A DNA stretch of 64,000 bases from Gossypium raimondii (lineage: Eukaryota > Streptophyta > Magnoliopsida > Malvales > Malvaceae). The translations under genes were made by a program, and so were the position numbers. The stretch's first letter is position 1; each line of letters starts with the position of its first letter. The notes below the pieces were generated by a model. It saw only the letters and a program-made list of their open reading frames with translations. It was not told the DNA's origin and did no database searches. Below are positions 11,694 through 24,089 of this stretch, piece after piece. Where the stretch lies: NCBI RefSeq assembly GCF_025698545.1, contig NC_068567.1:2294001-2358000 (forward strand). Reading direction: 5' to 3'.

Positions 11694-11698
11694 GTATT

Positions 11699-14460
11699 TG
11701 TAACACCCCCTAACCCCAAACCGTCGCCGGAACAGGGTTACGAGGCATTACCAGACATATCAAACAGTTTACGAATAATTCATAATAAAATAACAATTGT
11801 AATATAATTGTATAACTAAATCCATATAATAAACTTTTGAAGTTCAAAACATGAATGAAAAAGTGAAATGAAACTCGTTCAAATACTCCGAGGTTTTTTT
11901 TTTTTTAAAATTTCGGCAGCATTTCGGCTTATTTTTGCATAATACCTCCTGCAATTAAAACCATAGTATTTCCAATCTCAACCAATCCAACCAATTCATT
12001 TCACATTCTCAATTCCTATTCTAATTACCTTCTAATCAACTTAATCAACATAACATCAATTTAAATTTAACAATGTAATAAATTAAATAAAGATCGATAA
12101 ACTTCTTTCATTATAATTCATAAACTTATACTACTAACATTTTTAATCATTCATACTAAAACATAATAACCTTTATACACATCCTATGTACATGCCACAT
12201 TACTAAAGAAAATATACATCACCAAAGTTTGCTAAAGTCGGGTCTGGCTTTGGATGCTGGTTCAGTGCTTGACTTCTACAACCTGCGCACGGAAACAACC
12301 GTACGCTGAGTATGCATATACTCAGTGGTATCACTATAATCCAATTTATAATTAAATACATTAAATCACACACATACTTTTTATTACAATTATCACTACT
12401 AATAAACAATTCAATCATTTAATATTATCAATTAATTATATATATTTATAAACATCATTCTTATTTCTTTATTTCAAATTTCACCTTTTACATATACCAT
12501 ATCATTTAAGTAGTAAACTTATTTCATTTACCCCTATTAACTTGACTCGGACTCGACGGATACACGGATTCCAACCAAACACACCAAGATATCAAGATAA
12601 TCAATAAGATAAGATAAAGATTCAACACACAAAGTGTTGAACCTGTAACGATAATGATAACGAGATTCGACACACAAAGTGCCGAGTCGAAGAATAATGA
12701 TGATTCGACACACAAAGTGCCGAATCAAGATAAGATGAGTCGGCACATAAGTGCTCGATCGAGAAGCCGCAAATACCCGTACACTTCCATATCCTATGGC
12801 ATGCCAACTATATCCGACTAGCCCGACTAGTTAATAGGGTATTTAATTCACTTTTCAAGATAAATTTCCATCTTAATTCAAGATCAATTATAATTCCTTA
12901 ATTCAATCGGTTTCACAAGTATTACGGTAATTCTTTACTTGATAATTTCACAATTCAATGCATTATACATAACAATATTCAGTATTTTCACAATTCATTC
13001 AGTAATCAAAACAATATCCAGTATCCCATAATTCGGTTCAGTATCAGTTTCAATTTCATTACTACATTATAAATTTATTATTTATTACACACTTACCTTA
13101 AAATACTTACCACACATAATTAGCAAATTAAACACTTAATAATAATAAAGTTTGAATTATAGTGATACAAACTGTAATTCTCGTGTCTATTCCTCGTCTA
13201 CTTTTTCCTTTCCTTTCCTCGTGGATGCCTCGGGTGCAATATTAGCTACGAAAAAAAATAATAATTTATACTATTAATTACAGCACTAATTATAATAAAT
13301 AATTAAATTTCTATTCAATTTCTTCCTTATTCTCAATTTAATCCTAATTAAATTCACTTACTTTCCTAATTCAATTCACACTCTATTTCTATTCAAACTT
13401 CATCCAAACTCAAATTTAACTATCAAAATTTCAGCATATTTTCCAAATTTCGAATTTTCCTCAATTTAGTCCCTAAAACATAAAACTTATAGTTTCTTTT
13501 ACAATTTAATCCCTTTTCAATTCTAACTTAAAATTCATGCTATTTAATCCCTAATTCATCTCTTTTGTTCAACATAAACTATACTTGAAAACCTATGAAC
13601 TTACAAAACATCAACTTAATCCCATCAAAACTTTGTTTTAAAGCTTTTAAAACATTAGAATTAAGAGAAAAGGGCTAATTTGACTTACCAAATTAAATTT
13701 CAAGCTTCAAAACCCTATTTTCCTTTTTCTTCTTTTCTTCTTTCTCCCTGTTTCTCCCCTGTTTCGTCTCTTCTATTCTGTTTCTTTCCTTTCTTTTGCT
13801 TTGTTTTTATTTCATTTTATTTCATTTACTTTATATTATATTAATTAATTATAAATATTACAAATGTATGTATTTTATTAGTACACTTGCATTAAATCAT
13901 TACCATACACTTGTTTCAATCTAACTAGCTTATCAAATAAAAATCTCATAATATTATTATTTAATTAACAATTATCTTTTACTAAATTTTCAAGTAAATA
14001 AATAAATATAATACACTTGTATTTTATTTTTACCACACACTTGACAAAATCATAATTTATTATTACCCAAAAATCTTATACTAATTATTTAATTACTAAA
14101 TATCTTTTAATTTAATAATAACTAATAACTAATAATAAATAATAAATATCATTAATTATATAATAAACAAATAAATTCTTAAATTTTATTCCTTTATGCC
14201 GCCTCAATCATTTTAAATGGCTTAATTGCCATTTTAGCCCTTTTACTTTCTTTTAATCTATGATTAGATTTTCACTTCTATTGTAATTTAATCCCTTTTG
14301 CTAATTACTCTTAATTGAGCCAAATTCACCTATCTAAAACCTAATTAAACACACAACTAATCTCGTAAGTATTTCTAATAATTATTTATGACTCAGTTTA
14401 CTAAGACGGAGGCCCGATAATACACACTTTTCTGGTGCCCACAGATTTTGGGTCGTTACA
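11699..14460. mobile_element. Solo LTR (gypsy-type), 2762 bp
   Basis: It starts TGTAACACCCCC and ends GGTCGTTACA (6-bp inverted ends TGTAAC/GTTACA). It is flanked by a perfect 5-bp target duplication GTATT at 11694-11698 and 14461-14465. There is no internal coding region, so it is a solo LTR of a long-LTR family. It contains the shared 5' word GTCGCCGGAACAGGGTTACG and an array of four hairpin units at 12621-12760. Confidence 0.92.
12621..12760. repeat. Array of four hairpin units inside solo LTR
   Basis: Units start at 12621, 12664, 12702 and 12737. Each is a short palindrome with a central ACAAA or ATAA loop and CAC/GTG closing arms. Unit 1 has arms TTCAACAC/GTGTTGAA; unit 3 has GATTCGACAC/GTGCCGAATC. 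Arms differ between units but keep pairing. Confidence 0.85.
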
Positions 14461-14465
14461 GTATT

Positions 14466-15520
14466 ACTAATTATTTTTCGTTATAGATATAACGAAAATG
14501 TGACCTGTCATTTAACCGGTCACGTTGGAATCATTATTGTCATTTAATTGACCATGTTGGAGGGTTTATTGTCATTTAAACAACCCCAATTAAGAACCCT
14601 AGCTAGGAAGAAGAAGAAGAAGAAGAAGCCAATTTCCTTGTAAGAGCCCAATTTTCCTCGGGCCTAATAATAAAACAATAGCAGAAAGATAACAGTCCAT
14701 TTATATGGCTTGAGAGCCCAAAAAATTATTACAGGCCCAAATACAAAGAGAGACCTAATGGCCTAAAATCCTAATCTATCAGCAGAAACCCTAGTTGCCC
14801 TAACCCCAAGTCGTGCCGCTCCCCGGCATGTCAGCAGAAGCAATGCCCAAAACCTTCCCCTTGCACCAAAACGACAGCAGCAACCTCATTGACTTCCACC
14901 GCCTCTGCAAGAAACACAGAAAAGGAAAAGAAGCAGAAACAAGCAATCGAAAAAAACATATATTATAATATTATTTTAGTTATAAAAACCGATCTTTGTA
15001 ACACGAAAAGGGGGACCGAATACATTGAAATAAAAAAATGAAATCGAAATACAAACAAATATATTAGAATAATCGAAATAAAAATACCACAAAGTTCAAA
15101 AAGGTAACATTTTATTGTTTATTATTATTTTATTTTGATTCTTCTCTTTTCGAAACAAAAAAAAGAGAGAGAAACTTTACTTGTTTTTCACTGTCATCGG
15201 AGGTCCCCTCCGACTCGAGAAGACTCAGACCCCTTAGGGCCCATGGAAGGCATCGTAGGAGAGAGTAGAAATCAAAAGGTTTCTCCCATTTTTTAGGATT
15301 TTGGCTAAGTTTTCAGCGATTCTGACTCCAGATTATCAATCTACGCTGAAAAGGATTCAGGGGAAATTTTGATCTTCGGCCATCGGAGGTGACAGTCTCC
15401 GTCACCTGTGACCGATAGCCACAGCAAGGACTTATTGGCCTCGTGGCCAGACTTGAACCCACTTCAGAAACCCTAAAACGACGTTGATTTGACTAATTTT
15501 CTTATGGATATGTTTGACTA
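14466..15520. repeat. Probable LTR relic with GAA microsatellite
   Basis: From 14639 the sequence starts TGTAAGAGCCCAATTTTCC and continues like the U3/R/U5 of an LTR: C-rich stretches with AAACCCTAG words, a TATAAAAA box near 14985, then a GC-richer leader to about 15480. I find no matching CA end with a target duplication. A GAA/AAG microsatellite lies at about 14608-14628. No coding region. Confidence 0.4.
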
Positions 15521-16480
15521 TTTTCATGAACATCGCAAACACATTTATTTAGTTTATATGAATAAACGTGAACACAAATAGACAAAAAAAATAAACTGAC
15601 GGATCAAACTTGATTCATAAACAAAACCAAAGATATGAGAAAAAATTCTAGTGGCAGACTCCCTGTTTATAAATCTCCTGAACCAAATACAGTTGTTGAA
15701 TCTAGATAGTTAGCCTACAGGTTTGGAATTCGTATTTGGATTCTAATCCTTAGCTTTCTTGCATTTAGTTTCGTACAAGAAAGATAAAAAAAAATAGAAG
15801 AAGAAGAAGACGAAACAAAAGTAGAATTAGGAGGGTTTTTATTTTTTAATTGGAGGTTTATGGACATTTTCTATGTGAAAAGTTGCTATAAAATGTTTAA
15901 GAAATAGTTTTTTTAGTTTCCTTCTGTTTTTTATTTGTTATTTTTTTCATAATATGTTTGAGTTTGATATTTAATCATTAGAATTAAAAATTCAATTCTC
16001 TACTAATAAATCAAATAATTGTTTGTTTTAGTGTTATTTTTGAGCTTTTATGAATTTGTATTTTACCTGTGTTTATACTGGTGACAGGTCAAAATTATAG
16101 ACTATATAAAAACATTATGGTGTGAAATTGTTTGATTTAAATTAAAAATTAAACATGTTAAATTAAAATATTATTAAAATATAATTAATATTTGAAATCA
16201 TAAATATTTGAAAACTGTTTCAAAGCAAAATAATAATAAAAATTATTATAATTTTTACATAATATAAATTTTAGTAATTTTATGAATATTTTGATTTTAA
16301 AATTTATTTTAATTATTTTATAATTTTGTTGAGAGAGATTAATTTGTTAATTTTAAAGTTGATAGGAATCAAAGGAGTATATCAATCATTGTTTGAATTA
16401 TTTGAGTTGTTTAAATTATAAAATTTAACTCGAATCTTGAATTATATATACTTTTAATAATAATTAAATAATAATATAGA
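15521..16480. other. AT-rich intergenic
   Basis: I see no gene, no element ends and no structured repeat beyond a short GAA run at about 15800. Confidence 0.5.
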
Positions 16481-16489
16481 AATGAAAAT

Positions 16490-17418
16490 ATTTCTTACGC
16501 TCTAAGAAAGTTTGAAAGCTGAAATTTAAAGATGTTTCTTTCAAAAGTGAAAAATTATATATATTCTATCATCAAAATTTCCACTCATTGTGTCCATCAA
16601 TCTATAAGGTGACTTGACTTGTACACATTGGTTGACCGTTGTTTTTGTGCAATAAAAACTTGGACATTTGTATGCAATGCCAAAGACTTAAGGCTTAAAA
16701 GGCTATCATTTTTTTTGGTCCTAAATTAAAGATTTTAAAATTTTTAAATTAAAATGTTACACATAATTTGAGAACTTAATTAAAACATTGTAAAGTTTAG
16801 AGTTTAATTTAAAATTCGATGTATAATTTTAAGATGTAAGGTGAATTAATCATTTGATAAATCATTACATATTTACAAGTTGGATACTCATTAACAAATT
16901 GATTTTATATTATAAGTTCAATTTTATATTTTGGTCTTTTATATTTTTGATAAAGTGCTATAATTTAGTCTTTTTAACGACTTTGATTTAGACGATTATT
17001 TATATAGAGTAAGGAGTGGGCAAGAAAACTACAACCTTGGCATTAATAAGTTAATGAGATTGATAAAATATTAAAATCTCATTTCTTCAAAATTAAAATT
17101 AACAAAAACGAAAGACGTAAAAGGCAAATTAAGTGTGAATTTAACAACTTATTTCTAATACTAGCAATAAATAATTTATGCTAACAGCTTTACATAATAA
17201 ATTATTATCCCTTGCTTTTGCATGTTGGAAAAATTTACCAAAAAGAATTAACTAAAGTGGTGGAACAGTATTTTGATGGAGTCTTGATTTGGCAAAATGA
17301 CTTAGAAATTGCATGGCATGCATTGCCAATCACTCATAAACATTGTTCCATGGAAACTACACACTTGTGTATAAATAAGTTGTATGCCAAACACAATCCT
17401 CATTCACGCCCACCCAAC
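16490..17418 (+). promoter_or_regulatory. Upstream region of RLP gene 1 (conserved RLP block)
   Basis: This is similar over about 900 bp to the upstream region of the second RLP (24711-25714), including the TTTCCACTCATTGTGTCCAT word at about 16580 and the CAATGCCAAAGACTTAA word. A TATAAATAA box lies at 17370-17378, 49 bp before the ATG at 17419. Confidence 0.7.
17370..17378 (+). promoter_or_regulatory. TATA box of RLP gene 1
   Basis: TATAAATAA, conserved in position with 25659-25666 (RLP 2) and 3447-3455 (RLP relic). The 49-bp spacing to the ATG implies a very short 5' leader. Confidence 0.7.
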
Positions 17419-19118
17419 ATGAACACCCTTCATTCCCTTATTTCTTCACTCTTTCTCTTCTCATGCTTCCTTCCTCTTCTCTTGTCTTTTTCACCTCCTC
17501 AAACTCATCTCCCAATGCAATGCCTTGATGACCAGAGAGCTCCACTCCTGCAATTGCAGCATCATCTTTACTATGCCCCTAATTTTACTTTCTCTTCCAA
17601 ATTTGACCTCTGGGATGTCAACACTGATTGTTGTTCTTGGGAAGGAGTCACTTGTGATGCTTATGGTCATGTCGTTGGCATTGATCTTAGTTACAGAAAC
17701 CTTTCAGGCAGCTTCCACTCCATATTCAATCTCCATCGTCTTCAACGCCTTAATCTTGCTGGAAACAACTTTAATACCACTCTGTTTTCCTATGGGTTTC
17801 ACAAACTCCAAAATCTAACCCATCTCAATCTTTCAAGCTCATGTTTCCATGGCCAAATTCCAGTGGAGACCTCATTCTTAAAAAGGTTAGTCTCTCTTGA
17901 TCTATCCAATCAAGATTCTTATTATTTTAGATATTACAAAGTTCTCTACCCTGGCTTCTACAACTATTACGAACCTCAACAGCCTCTTAAATTAGAGAAT
18001 CCAAACTTCAAGACATTAATCAAGAATTTGAGGTTTCTCACAGAGCTTTATTTGGATAGTGTGGACATTTCAACTCAAAGTGCTAAATGGTGTGAAACCA
18101 CATCTCTTGTACTTTCCAACCTGCGTGTGTTGAGTCTGTCAAACTGTGGCTTGAAAGGTCCATTATGTTCTTCACTCTCAAGACTCTCTTTTCTTTCCAA
18201 ACTTATACTTGATGGGAACCCAATCTCTCATTTACCTCCCAATTTCTTGGAAATTTCCTCTCGTTTGGTTTGTCTCAGTTTGAGCAACTGCAATTTGAGT
18301 GGCCATTTTCCAACTGAAATTCTGTTATTGCCAAAAATTCAAAGCGTTGACATTTCAGCTAATGACCAACTTATGGGTCAGTTGCCAGAATTTCCAGCAA
18401 ACAATGCTTTACAGAGTTTGTCGCTTTTTTATACAAATTTCAGTGGAAAACTACCTCAATCAATTGGTAATCTGAAGTTCTTGACAGATTTAGAGCTGTT
18501 TGGTTGCAATTTTTTTGGACCCATTCCATCGTCAATTGCAAATCTTAGTCACCTGGTGAACTTGGATCTAAGTTCAAACAAGCTTTCTGGATCAATACAT
18601 TCTTCTTTATTTACTCTTCCATCGTTGAAGACCTTGGATCTTGGAGAAAATCAATTGGTTGGGAAAATTGATGAGTTCCCCAATGCATCTTCTTCTTTGA
18701 TTGAAGTACTATATATAGGCAATAATTATTTAACAGGACCAATCCCAAAGTCAATCCTTCAACTTCCAAGGCTTGAAGTGCTTTATATCGGAGGCAATAG
18801 CTTCAGTTCCATGAAGCTTGACATGTTTGTCCAACTCAACAACTTAAGGACTCTCTGGCTAAACAATATAAGCTTGTTAATTGAAAGCGACAACAGAAGT
18901 CTTACTTTTCCCCAATTAGAGAGGCTAAGCCTAAGGTCATGCAACCTTACTGAATTTCCAAAATTCATTAAAAGGCAAGACAAGTTGGTTCACTTAGATC
19001 TTTCTAACAATCATATCCATGGCGTTGTGCCTAATTGGTTGTGGAAGAGCAGTCTTTCATCCTTAGACCTTTCTTTCAATATGATTGATTTTCCAAAACA
19101 ACTTCCTTCAAGTGATTC
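17419..19118 (+). pseudogene. LRR receptor-like protein 1, N-terminal part, split by copia element
   Basis: The ATG at 17419 is chosen because it starts a signal peptide (MNTLHSLISSLFLFSCFLPL) and lies 49 bp after the TATA box; upstream in-frame codons have no Met in good context. After the signal come an LRRNT region with the CCSWEGVTC motif at about residues 71-79 and then about 18 plant extracellular LRRs (LxxLxLSxNxLSGxIP type). The frame is open for 566 codons until copia element 2 enters at 19119, adding a stop at 19188. The family (Cf-9/Ve/RLP12-like) binds apoplastic ligands and signals through SOBIR1-type kinases. The reading continues in frame at 24095. The encoded product as assembled is a soluble fragment. 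Confidence 0.9.
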
Positions 19119-19643
19119 TGTTAAGTTTAGTTCCCATGCAAAGGTGGCCATGCACGACATGCAAAGGTGGTCATGCTCGAAGAAATAGCAGCAAGCAGTG
19201 GTGCCATTGTGTGCAAAGCAACTGAAGTTTGAAGCTGCCAATCCACTTGCTGTTTTTAGTTCCATTTTGATTGTTTTGTAATCTAGTTCATGTTGAACTA
19301 AGTAGGTAAATGTTTTTGATATTGATTGACTGAAAAGTCAGCAATGCAAGTTGTACAAGCTAATCTTGTAAGTTTCAATGCAAATTAGTGGAGTTAGGTA
19401 GTTGATTAGGTGATTACTTGTTTGTTTTACTTGTTGACTAAAATATGTAATGGCTTAATGCCTTGGTGTGTGTTAATGAAAAATATCAGCTCATTTTTCA
19501 TTCATTCTTCTTCTCTCTTTTCTGTTATTCGCTTGCTAGTTTCATTTTCTGTTTTTGCTTCTGAGTTTGTTTCTTCACCAAGGCTCGAGGCTTGCTATTC
19601 AAGCAAGATACAAAATGACTGTTATTGTCTCTTTGTTCCAACA
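19119..19643 (+). repeat. 5' LTR of copia element 2
   Basis: 525 bp, partner at 23567-24089. All differences I see between the two cluster at CAG/CTG words. Confidence 0.95.
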
Positions 19644-19658
19644 ATTGGTATCGAGCTT
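19644..19658 (+). promoter_or_regulatory. Primer-binding site of copia element 2
   Basis: ATTGGTATCGAGCTT directly follows the 5' LTR. It resembles the initiator-Met tRNA complement TGGTATCAGAGC with two bases missing at CAG. Confidence 0.8.
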
Positions 19659-19739
19659 CATTCTTAGTGGACTGTTGTATTAAACTAAGAAAGTGAATGT
19701 CTTCCTCAAGTTTTTCACCGCATTTCCACCGGTCTTCAA

Positions 19740-22700
19740 TGGAGATGGCTTCCACATATGGTGGTCAAGATGAAGACTTACTGCGGGCCTTTGATCGTGG
19801 GAAGTTGTTAACACAGATGTTGAGCCAGACCACCGAGGCTAATCCCACAAGAGCTCGAGATAAGGCAACATCTTGATGAGAGGACCAAAAGGCATAAAGC
19901 CATGTCCTCGCATCCGAATCGTGTATCGATGTCATCTTCACTGAATTATGGCTGTGAGACTCCAAAACAGGCTGGGATAAGCTTAAGGAGGAGTTTCAAG
20001 GCACCGAGAGAACAAGGCAACAAAGAACTATTAAATTTGAGAAGGATTTGAGAATCTAAAGATGAAGGAAGAAGAAAGCAGTGAAGCAAAGATGCGCATG
20101 AATCATAGCGATGGTTAACGAGATAAGGCTCCTTGGTGAGCACTTTGATGAGGCAAGAATTGTGGAAAAGGTCCTCTCCACTTTGCCCGAGAGATATGAG
20201 GCCAAGATATCCTCCTTAGAGGACTCAAGAAACCTTGCTACCATCTCTTTGGTGAGCTAATCAACACTTTCTATGCTCAGAACAAAGGAGAGCTAGCAGA
20301 GCTGAAGATCACCAGGAAGGTGCATTCAATGCCAAGGCCAGAGAAGCCTCGAGCTTCAAAGCTCCAAGAGGCAAAAGGCCTTGGAAAAACAGGCCTAAGA
20401 CTGATACTGCAAGGAGTAATGACCAGCCCTGCAGACATTGCAAGAGGCCAGGTCATCCAAAAGACAGATGCTGGTTTAGACCAGATGCAGTATGCCAACA
20501 CTGCAAGAAGAAGGGCCATGTTGAAAGGGTCTGCAAAAACAGGAGTAAGCCAAGGCAGAATCAATTTCAGCAATCAAAGGTTGAAGCTCGAGTAGCCGAG
20601 GACGGTGAGTGACCAAGAAGAACGTGTCTTTCTTTGTTTCTCGCTTAGTATTCGAAGAAATGCTCAAAAGGTGGTTCTTTGGACGGTGGTTGCACTAACC
20701 ACATGTCACCAGATGCCTCCTTGTTTAAAACCTTGGATGAAGTTATAAAACCAAGGTCAAGGTTGGAAATGGTCATTTATAAGGATGAAGGAAGAGGAGA
20801 AGTCTTGATATGTACTTCCACAGCAACAAGATCATTCCAAATGTCTTTGTTGGTGCGAGATTGATGAAACCTTCTCAAAGATAGCTCAACCGCCGAGAAA
20901 GGTTATTCTGTTGTGTTCAAGGACAAACAATGCCACATTATCGATCCAAGTGGATCAAGCCTTATAGCGATTACAATGGTGATAAATGCTTTGAGGTTCA
21001 CTGGGCAAATGACTCAAACTCAAGATACTGACCTCTGTTGATGACTCCAAGCTTTGGCATCAAAGGCTTGTACATGCCAACTTCGGATCAATGGCTCGAA
21101 TGGCCAAAGAGGGTTTGGCAGAGAACTTCACCATTTCGGTGGAGCATGATGATGTATGTGAAGTTTGCGGATGGGGAAACAGCAAGGCGCCATTTCCTAC
21201 AAATTCACTTGGAGAGCTCTTGAAAGACTGCAATGGTGCACTCGATGTATGTGGCCGATGAGGATGAATCACTCAAAGAAAACAGTATTTCATCCTCTTC
21301 ATTAATGATCTTACAAGGTTTTGCTGGATTTTCTTCTTAAAACACAAGTCCGAGGTAGCACAAGTGTTTGTGAAGTTTAAAAGCTGCTTGAGAGATGTAA
21401 AGCAGTTGCAAGTGAAATCGATAAGGATGCACAATGGCATCGAGTACACTTCATTTCAGTTTCAAGCCATTTGCAATGATCTTTGGTATCAAACATCACT
21501 TACAAATGTCTACACACCTCGCAGAATGGGGTAGGTGAAAGAAAGAACGAAGCTTTGATGGATATGGCGGATGTCTCTGTTTGAAAAGAAAGCGCCAAGA
21601 CCATGTGGGGTGAGGCGAGAACACTTCTTGTTTACCTTGAGCAGGCTTCCTACCAAAGCTCTTGCATCCGAGACACCTTTCGAGGCTTGGTTGATTCAAG
21701 CCTTCCTTGGCACATCCGAAGGTGTTTGGTTGCTGTGTTATGCACAAATACAGCAGAAAGAGAGACAAGCTCTAAAAGGGCTCAACCAGTGTTCTAGTAG
21801 GCTACATTTCGGTCAAGAAGGGCTACTGAGGTTCGGATCCCTTGACAAACAAAGTCCAGTGAGCGAGATGTCATCTTTGATGAAAAAGCTTCTTTGGAAT
21901 TGGGAGAAAAATGAGCGAAGCGGTTTGAAGACCTAGTGCCTAATCAAGTTGAACTTGAGCAGCTAGGACCGAAATGGATGTTGATGATGTGCTGTAAGAG
22001 GCACAAGGCCCTAGATGATATTTATGAAAGGGCACAGTTGCAATAGCGTAACCTAGCGCTTTGAAGAGGCCGAGGCGGATGAAGGTGGAAACTAGCTATG
22101 GTCAATGAAATCAACATGATTGAGAAGAACCGGACATGGGAGCTAGTTGATAAACCTCTTGGAAAGAAGACCATTGGAGTAAAATGGGTCTATCGAGTAA
22201 AAACAGAATGCGATGGCGGTCTAAACAAGCTAAAAGCCGGGCTTGTTGTCAAAGGATTTAGCCAAAGGTATGGTGCGGACTACCGGAAACATTTGCACCA
22301 AGAGCTGTGCTTGACACGATTAGAATGATAGTTGCCTTGGTCGCTCAACATCGATGGACCATTCATCGACTTGATGTTAAGTCGCATTTCTTAATGGTTT
22401 CACGGAAGAAGAGATCTACATCGAGCGACCTCAAGGATTTGTGATCACGGCAAAGAACACATGGTGTCTGATGAAAAAGGCTTTATATGGCTCGAACAGC
22501 TCCTCGAGCTGGTATGCTCGAATTGACTCTTACTTGCTCGGTTTGGAATTTGAGAGAAGTCCCATGAACCAACACCGTATGTGAAGAAGAACCAAGTGAA
22601 ACTCACTTATCCTGTCACTCTATGTTGATGATTTCTTGGTAGCGGAGGAGATAGAAGAATGCTCAAGATTTCAAAAGAAAATGATGGAAATGTTTGAAAT

Positions 22701-23540
22701 GTCGATTTAGGCAGAATGAACTACTTCCTTGGAATGGAAGTGAAGCAAGCAGAAAAAGGAATCTTTCTTAGTCGAGTTCTTTTACTATGAAGATCTGGAT
22801 AAGTTCTCTATGAAGAAGCGCAAGCCAACAAGCACACCAATGGTGTTGGAGTGAAGCTTTCGAGGCAAGGGAGTGGTGAACCAATTTGTGAGACTATGTA
22901 CAAGAGTCTCATTGGTAGTCTGTTGTATTTGATCGCAACAAGACCCGATATCATGTTTCTTTGTTAGTGTGCTATCGAGATACATGAATTGTCGCAATGA
23001 TCAGCACTTTCAAGCGACTAAAAGAGTGCTAAGATACATCAAAGGCACCATTGATCATGGTGTATTGTTCAAAAGGGTGAAAACATGAAGTCGATAGGCT
23101 ATGTTGATAGTGGATCGAAATTTGGATCGAGTGATGACATGAGGAGCACATCCGGATATGCATTTAGTCTTGGCTCGGGCATGTTTTCTTTGGAGTTCTA
23201 AGAAACAAAGTCGGTGGCACAATCAACGCAGAAGGTTGAATATGTTGTCTTTGCATCTCGCCGTGAATCAAGCCATATGGCTTAGAAAAATCTTGGTGAT
23301 TTAAACCATAACCAAAAAGAGGCAACAGAGATTTATTGTGACAACAAATCATTGTTGCAATTGCAAAAATCCCATTTTCATGGTAGAACCAAGCACTTCA
23401 ATATTAAGTTGCATGTTATAAGGAGATGGAACAAGCTCATGAAATCGAGTGATTCATTGCGATTCGAAGTGCAAATTGTCGATATCTTCACAAAGGCACT
23501 CAATGTGTCTAAATTTGTTAAATTCAAAAGGAATTAGGTG
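19740..23540 (+). pseudogene. Copia gag-pol of element 2, heavily frameshifted
   Basis: Recognisable pieces in order: gag start near 19740; CCHC knuckle at about 20490-20543; protease GGCTNHMSPD at 20685, where the catalytic DSG reads DGG; GAG-pre-integrase near 21050; integrase words near 21300-21550; RT start at 22098-22300 (GVKWVYRVKTE, KLKAGLVVKGFSQ); RT active site YVDDFLV near 22622; LLYLIATRPDI-like region near 22923; RNase H tail SHFHGRTKHFNIKLHV near 23370. Consecutive pieces sit in different frames. In several places a CTG or CAG expected from element 1 is replaced by CG, CCG or CGG. Confidence 0.88.
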
Positions 23541-23557
23541 TTACTAGCATGGAAACT

Positions 23558-23566
23558 AAGGAGGAG
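23558..23566 (+). promoter_or_regulatory. Polypurine tract of copia element 2
   Basis: AAGGAGGAG abuts the 3' LTR, identical to that of element 1. Confidence 0.85.
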
Positions 23567-24089
23567 TGTTAAGTTTAGTTCCCATGCAAAGGTGGCCATG
23601 CACGACATGCAAAGGTGGTCATGCTCGAAGAAATAGCGCAAGCGGTGGTGCCATTGTGTGCAAAGAGCTGAAGTTTGAAGTCGCCAATCCACTTTTGCTT
23701 TTTAGTTCCATTTTGATTGTTTTGTAATCTAGTTCATGTTGAACTAAGTAGGTAAATGTTTTTGATATTGATTGGTGAAAAGTCAACAATGCAAGTTGTA
23801 CAAGCTAATCTTGTAAGTTTCAATGCAAATTAGTGGAGTTAGGTAGTTGATTAGGTGATTACTTGTTTGTTTTACTTGTTGACTAAAATATGTAATGGCT
23901 TAATGCCTTGGTGTGTGTTAATGAAAAATATCAGCTCATTTTTCATTCATTCTTCTTCTCTCTTTTCTGTTATTCGCTTGCTAGTTTCATTTTCTGTTTT
24001 TGCTTCTGAGTTTGTTTCTTCACCAAGGCTCGAGGCTTGCTATTCAAGCAAGATACAAAACAGCCTGTTATTGTCTCTTTGTTCCAACA
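23567..24089 (+). repeat. 3' LTR of copia element 2
   Basis: 523 bp, ends CCAACA followed by the target duplication GATTC. Confidence 0.95.

Larger units (their letters stand above)
19119..24089 (+). mobile_element. Full-length Ty1/copia LTR retrotransposon (element 2) inside RLP 1
   Basis: 4971 bp on the plus strand, flanked by a perfect 5-bp target duplication GATTC at 19114-19118 and 24090-24094, both within RLP coding sequence. The LTRs are 19119-19643 (525 bp) and 23567-24089 (523 bp) with TGTTAAG..CCAACA ends. PBS and PPT are in place. It is the same lineage as element 1: the CCHC knuckle is nearly identical (CQHCKKKGHVERVCK), the PPT is the same and the LTR tips are similar. The gag-pol frame is broken by many 1-2 base indels, yet the LTR pair is nearly identical outside eight small clusters, so age and decay do not agree. 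Confidence 0.95.

Noticed and set aside
12621..12760. CRISPR-like repeat array
   Set aside because: Eukaryotic LTR context, degenerate palindromic units and irregular short spacers.
12203..12807. Overlapping minus-strand open frames with CVESSL/LCVSN-like repeats
   Set aside because: They are translations of the hairpin array in the solo LTR and shift frame from unit to unit.
14639..15520. Complete LTR element
   Set aside because: A plausible 5' end only; no 3' end with target duplication found, so it is kept as a low-confidence relic.
17212..17418. N-terminal extension of RLP 1
   Set aside because: It begins at a TTG codon, reads through the TATA box and precedes the conserved signal peptide.
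20685..20715. Protease DSG to DGG in element 2 as a functional variant
   Set aside because: The change is CAG to CGG, part of the CWG pattern; more likely an artefact or damage than a new active site.
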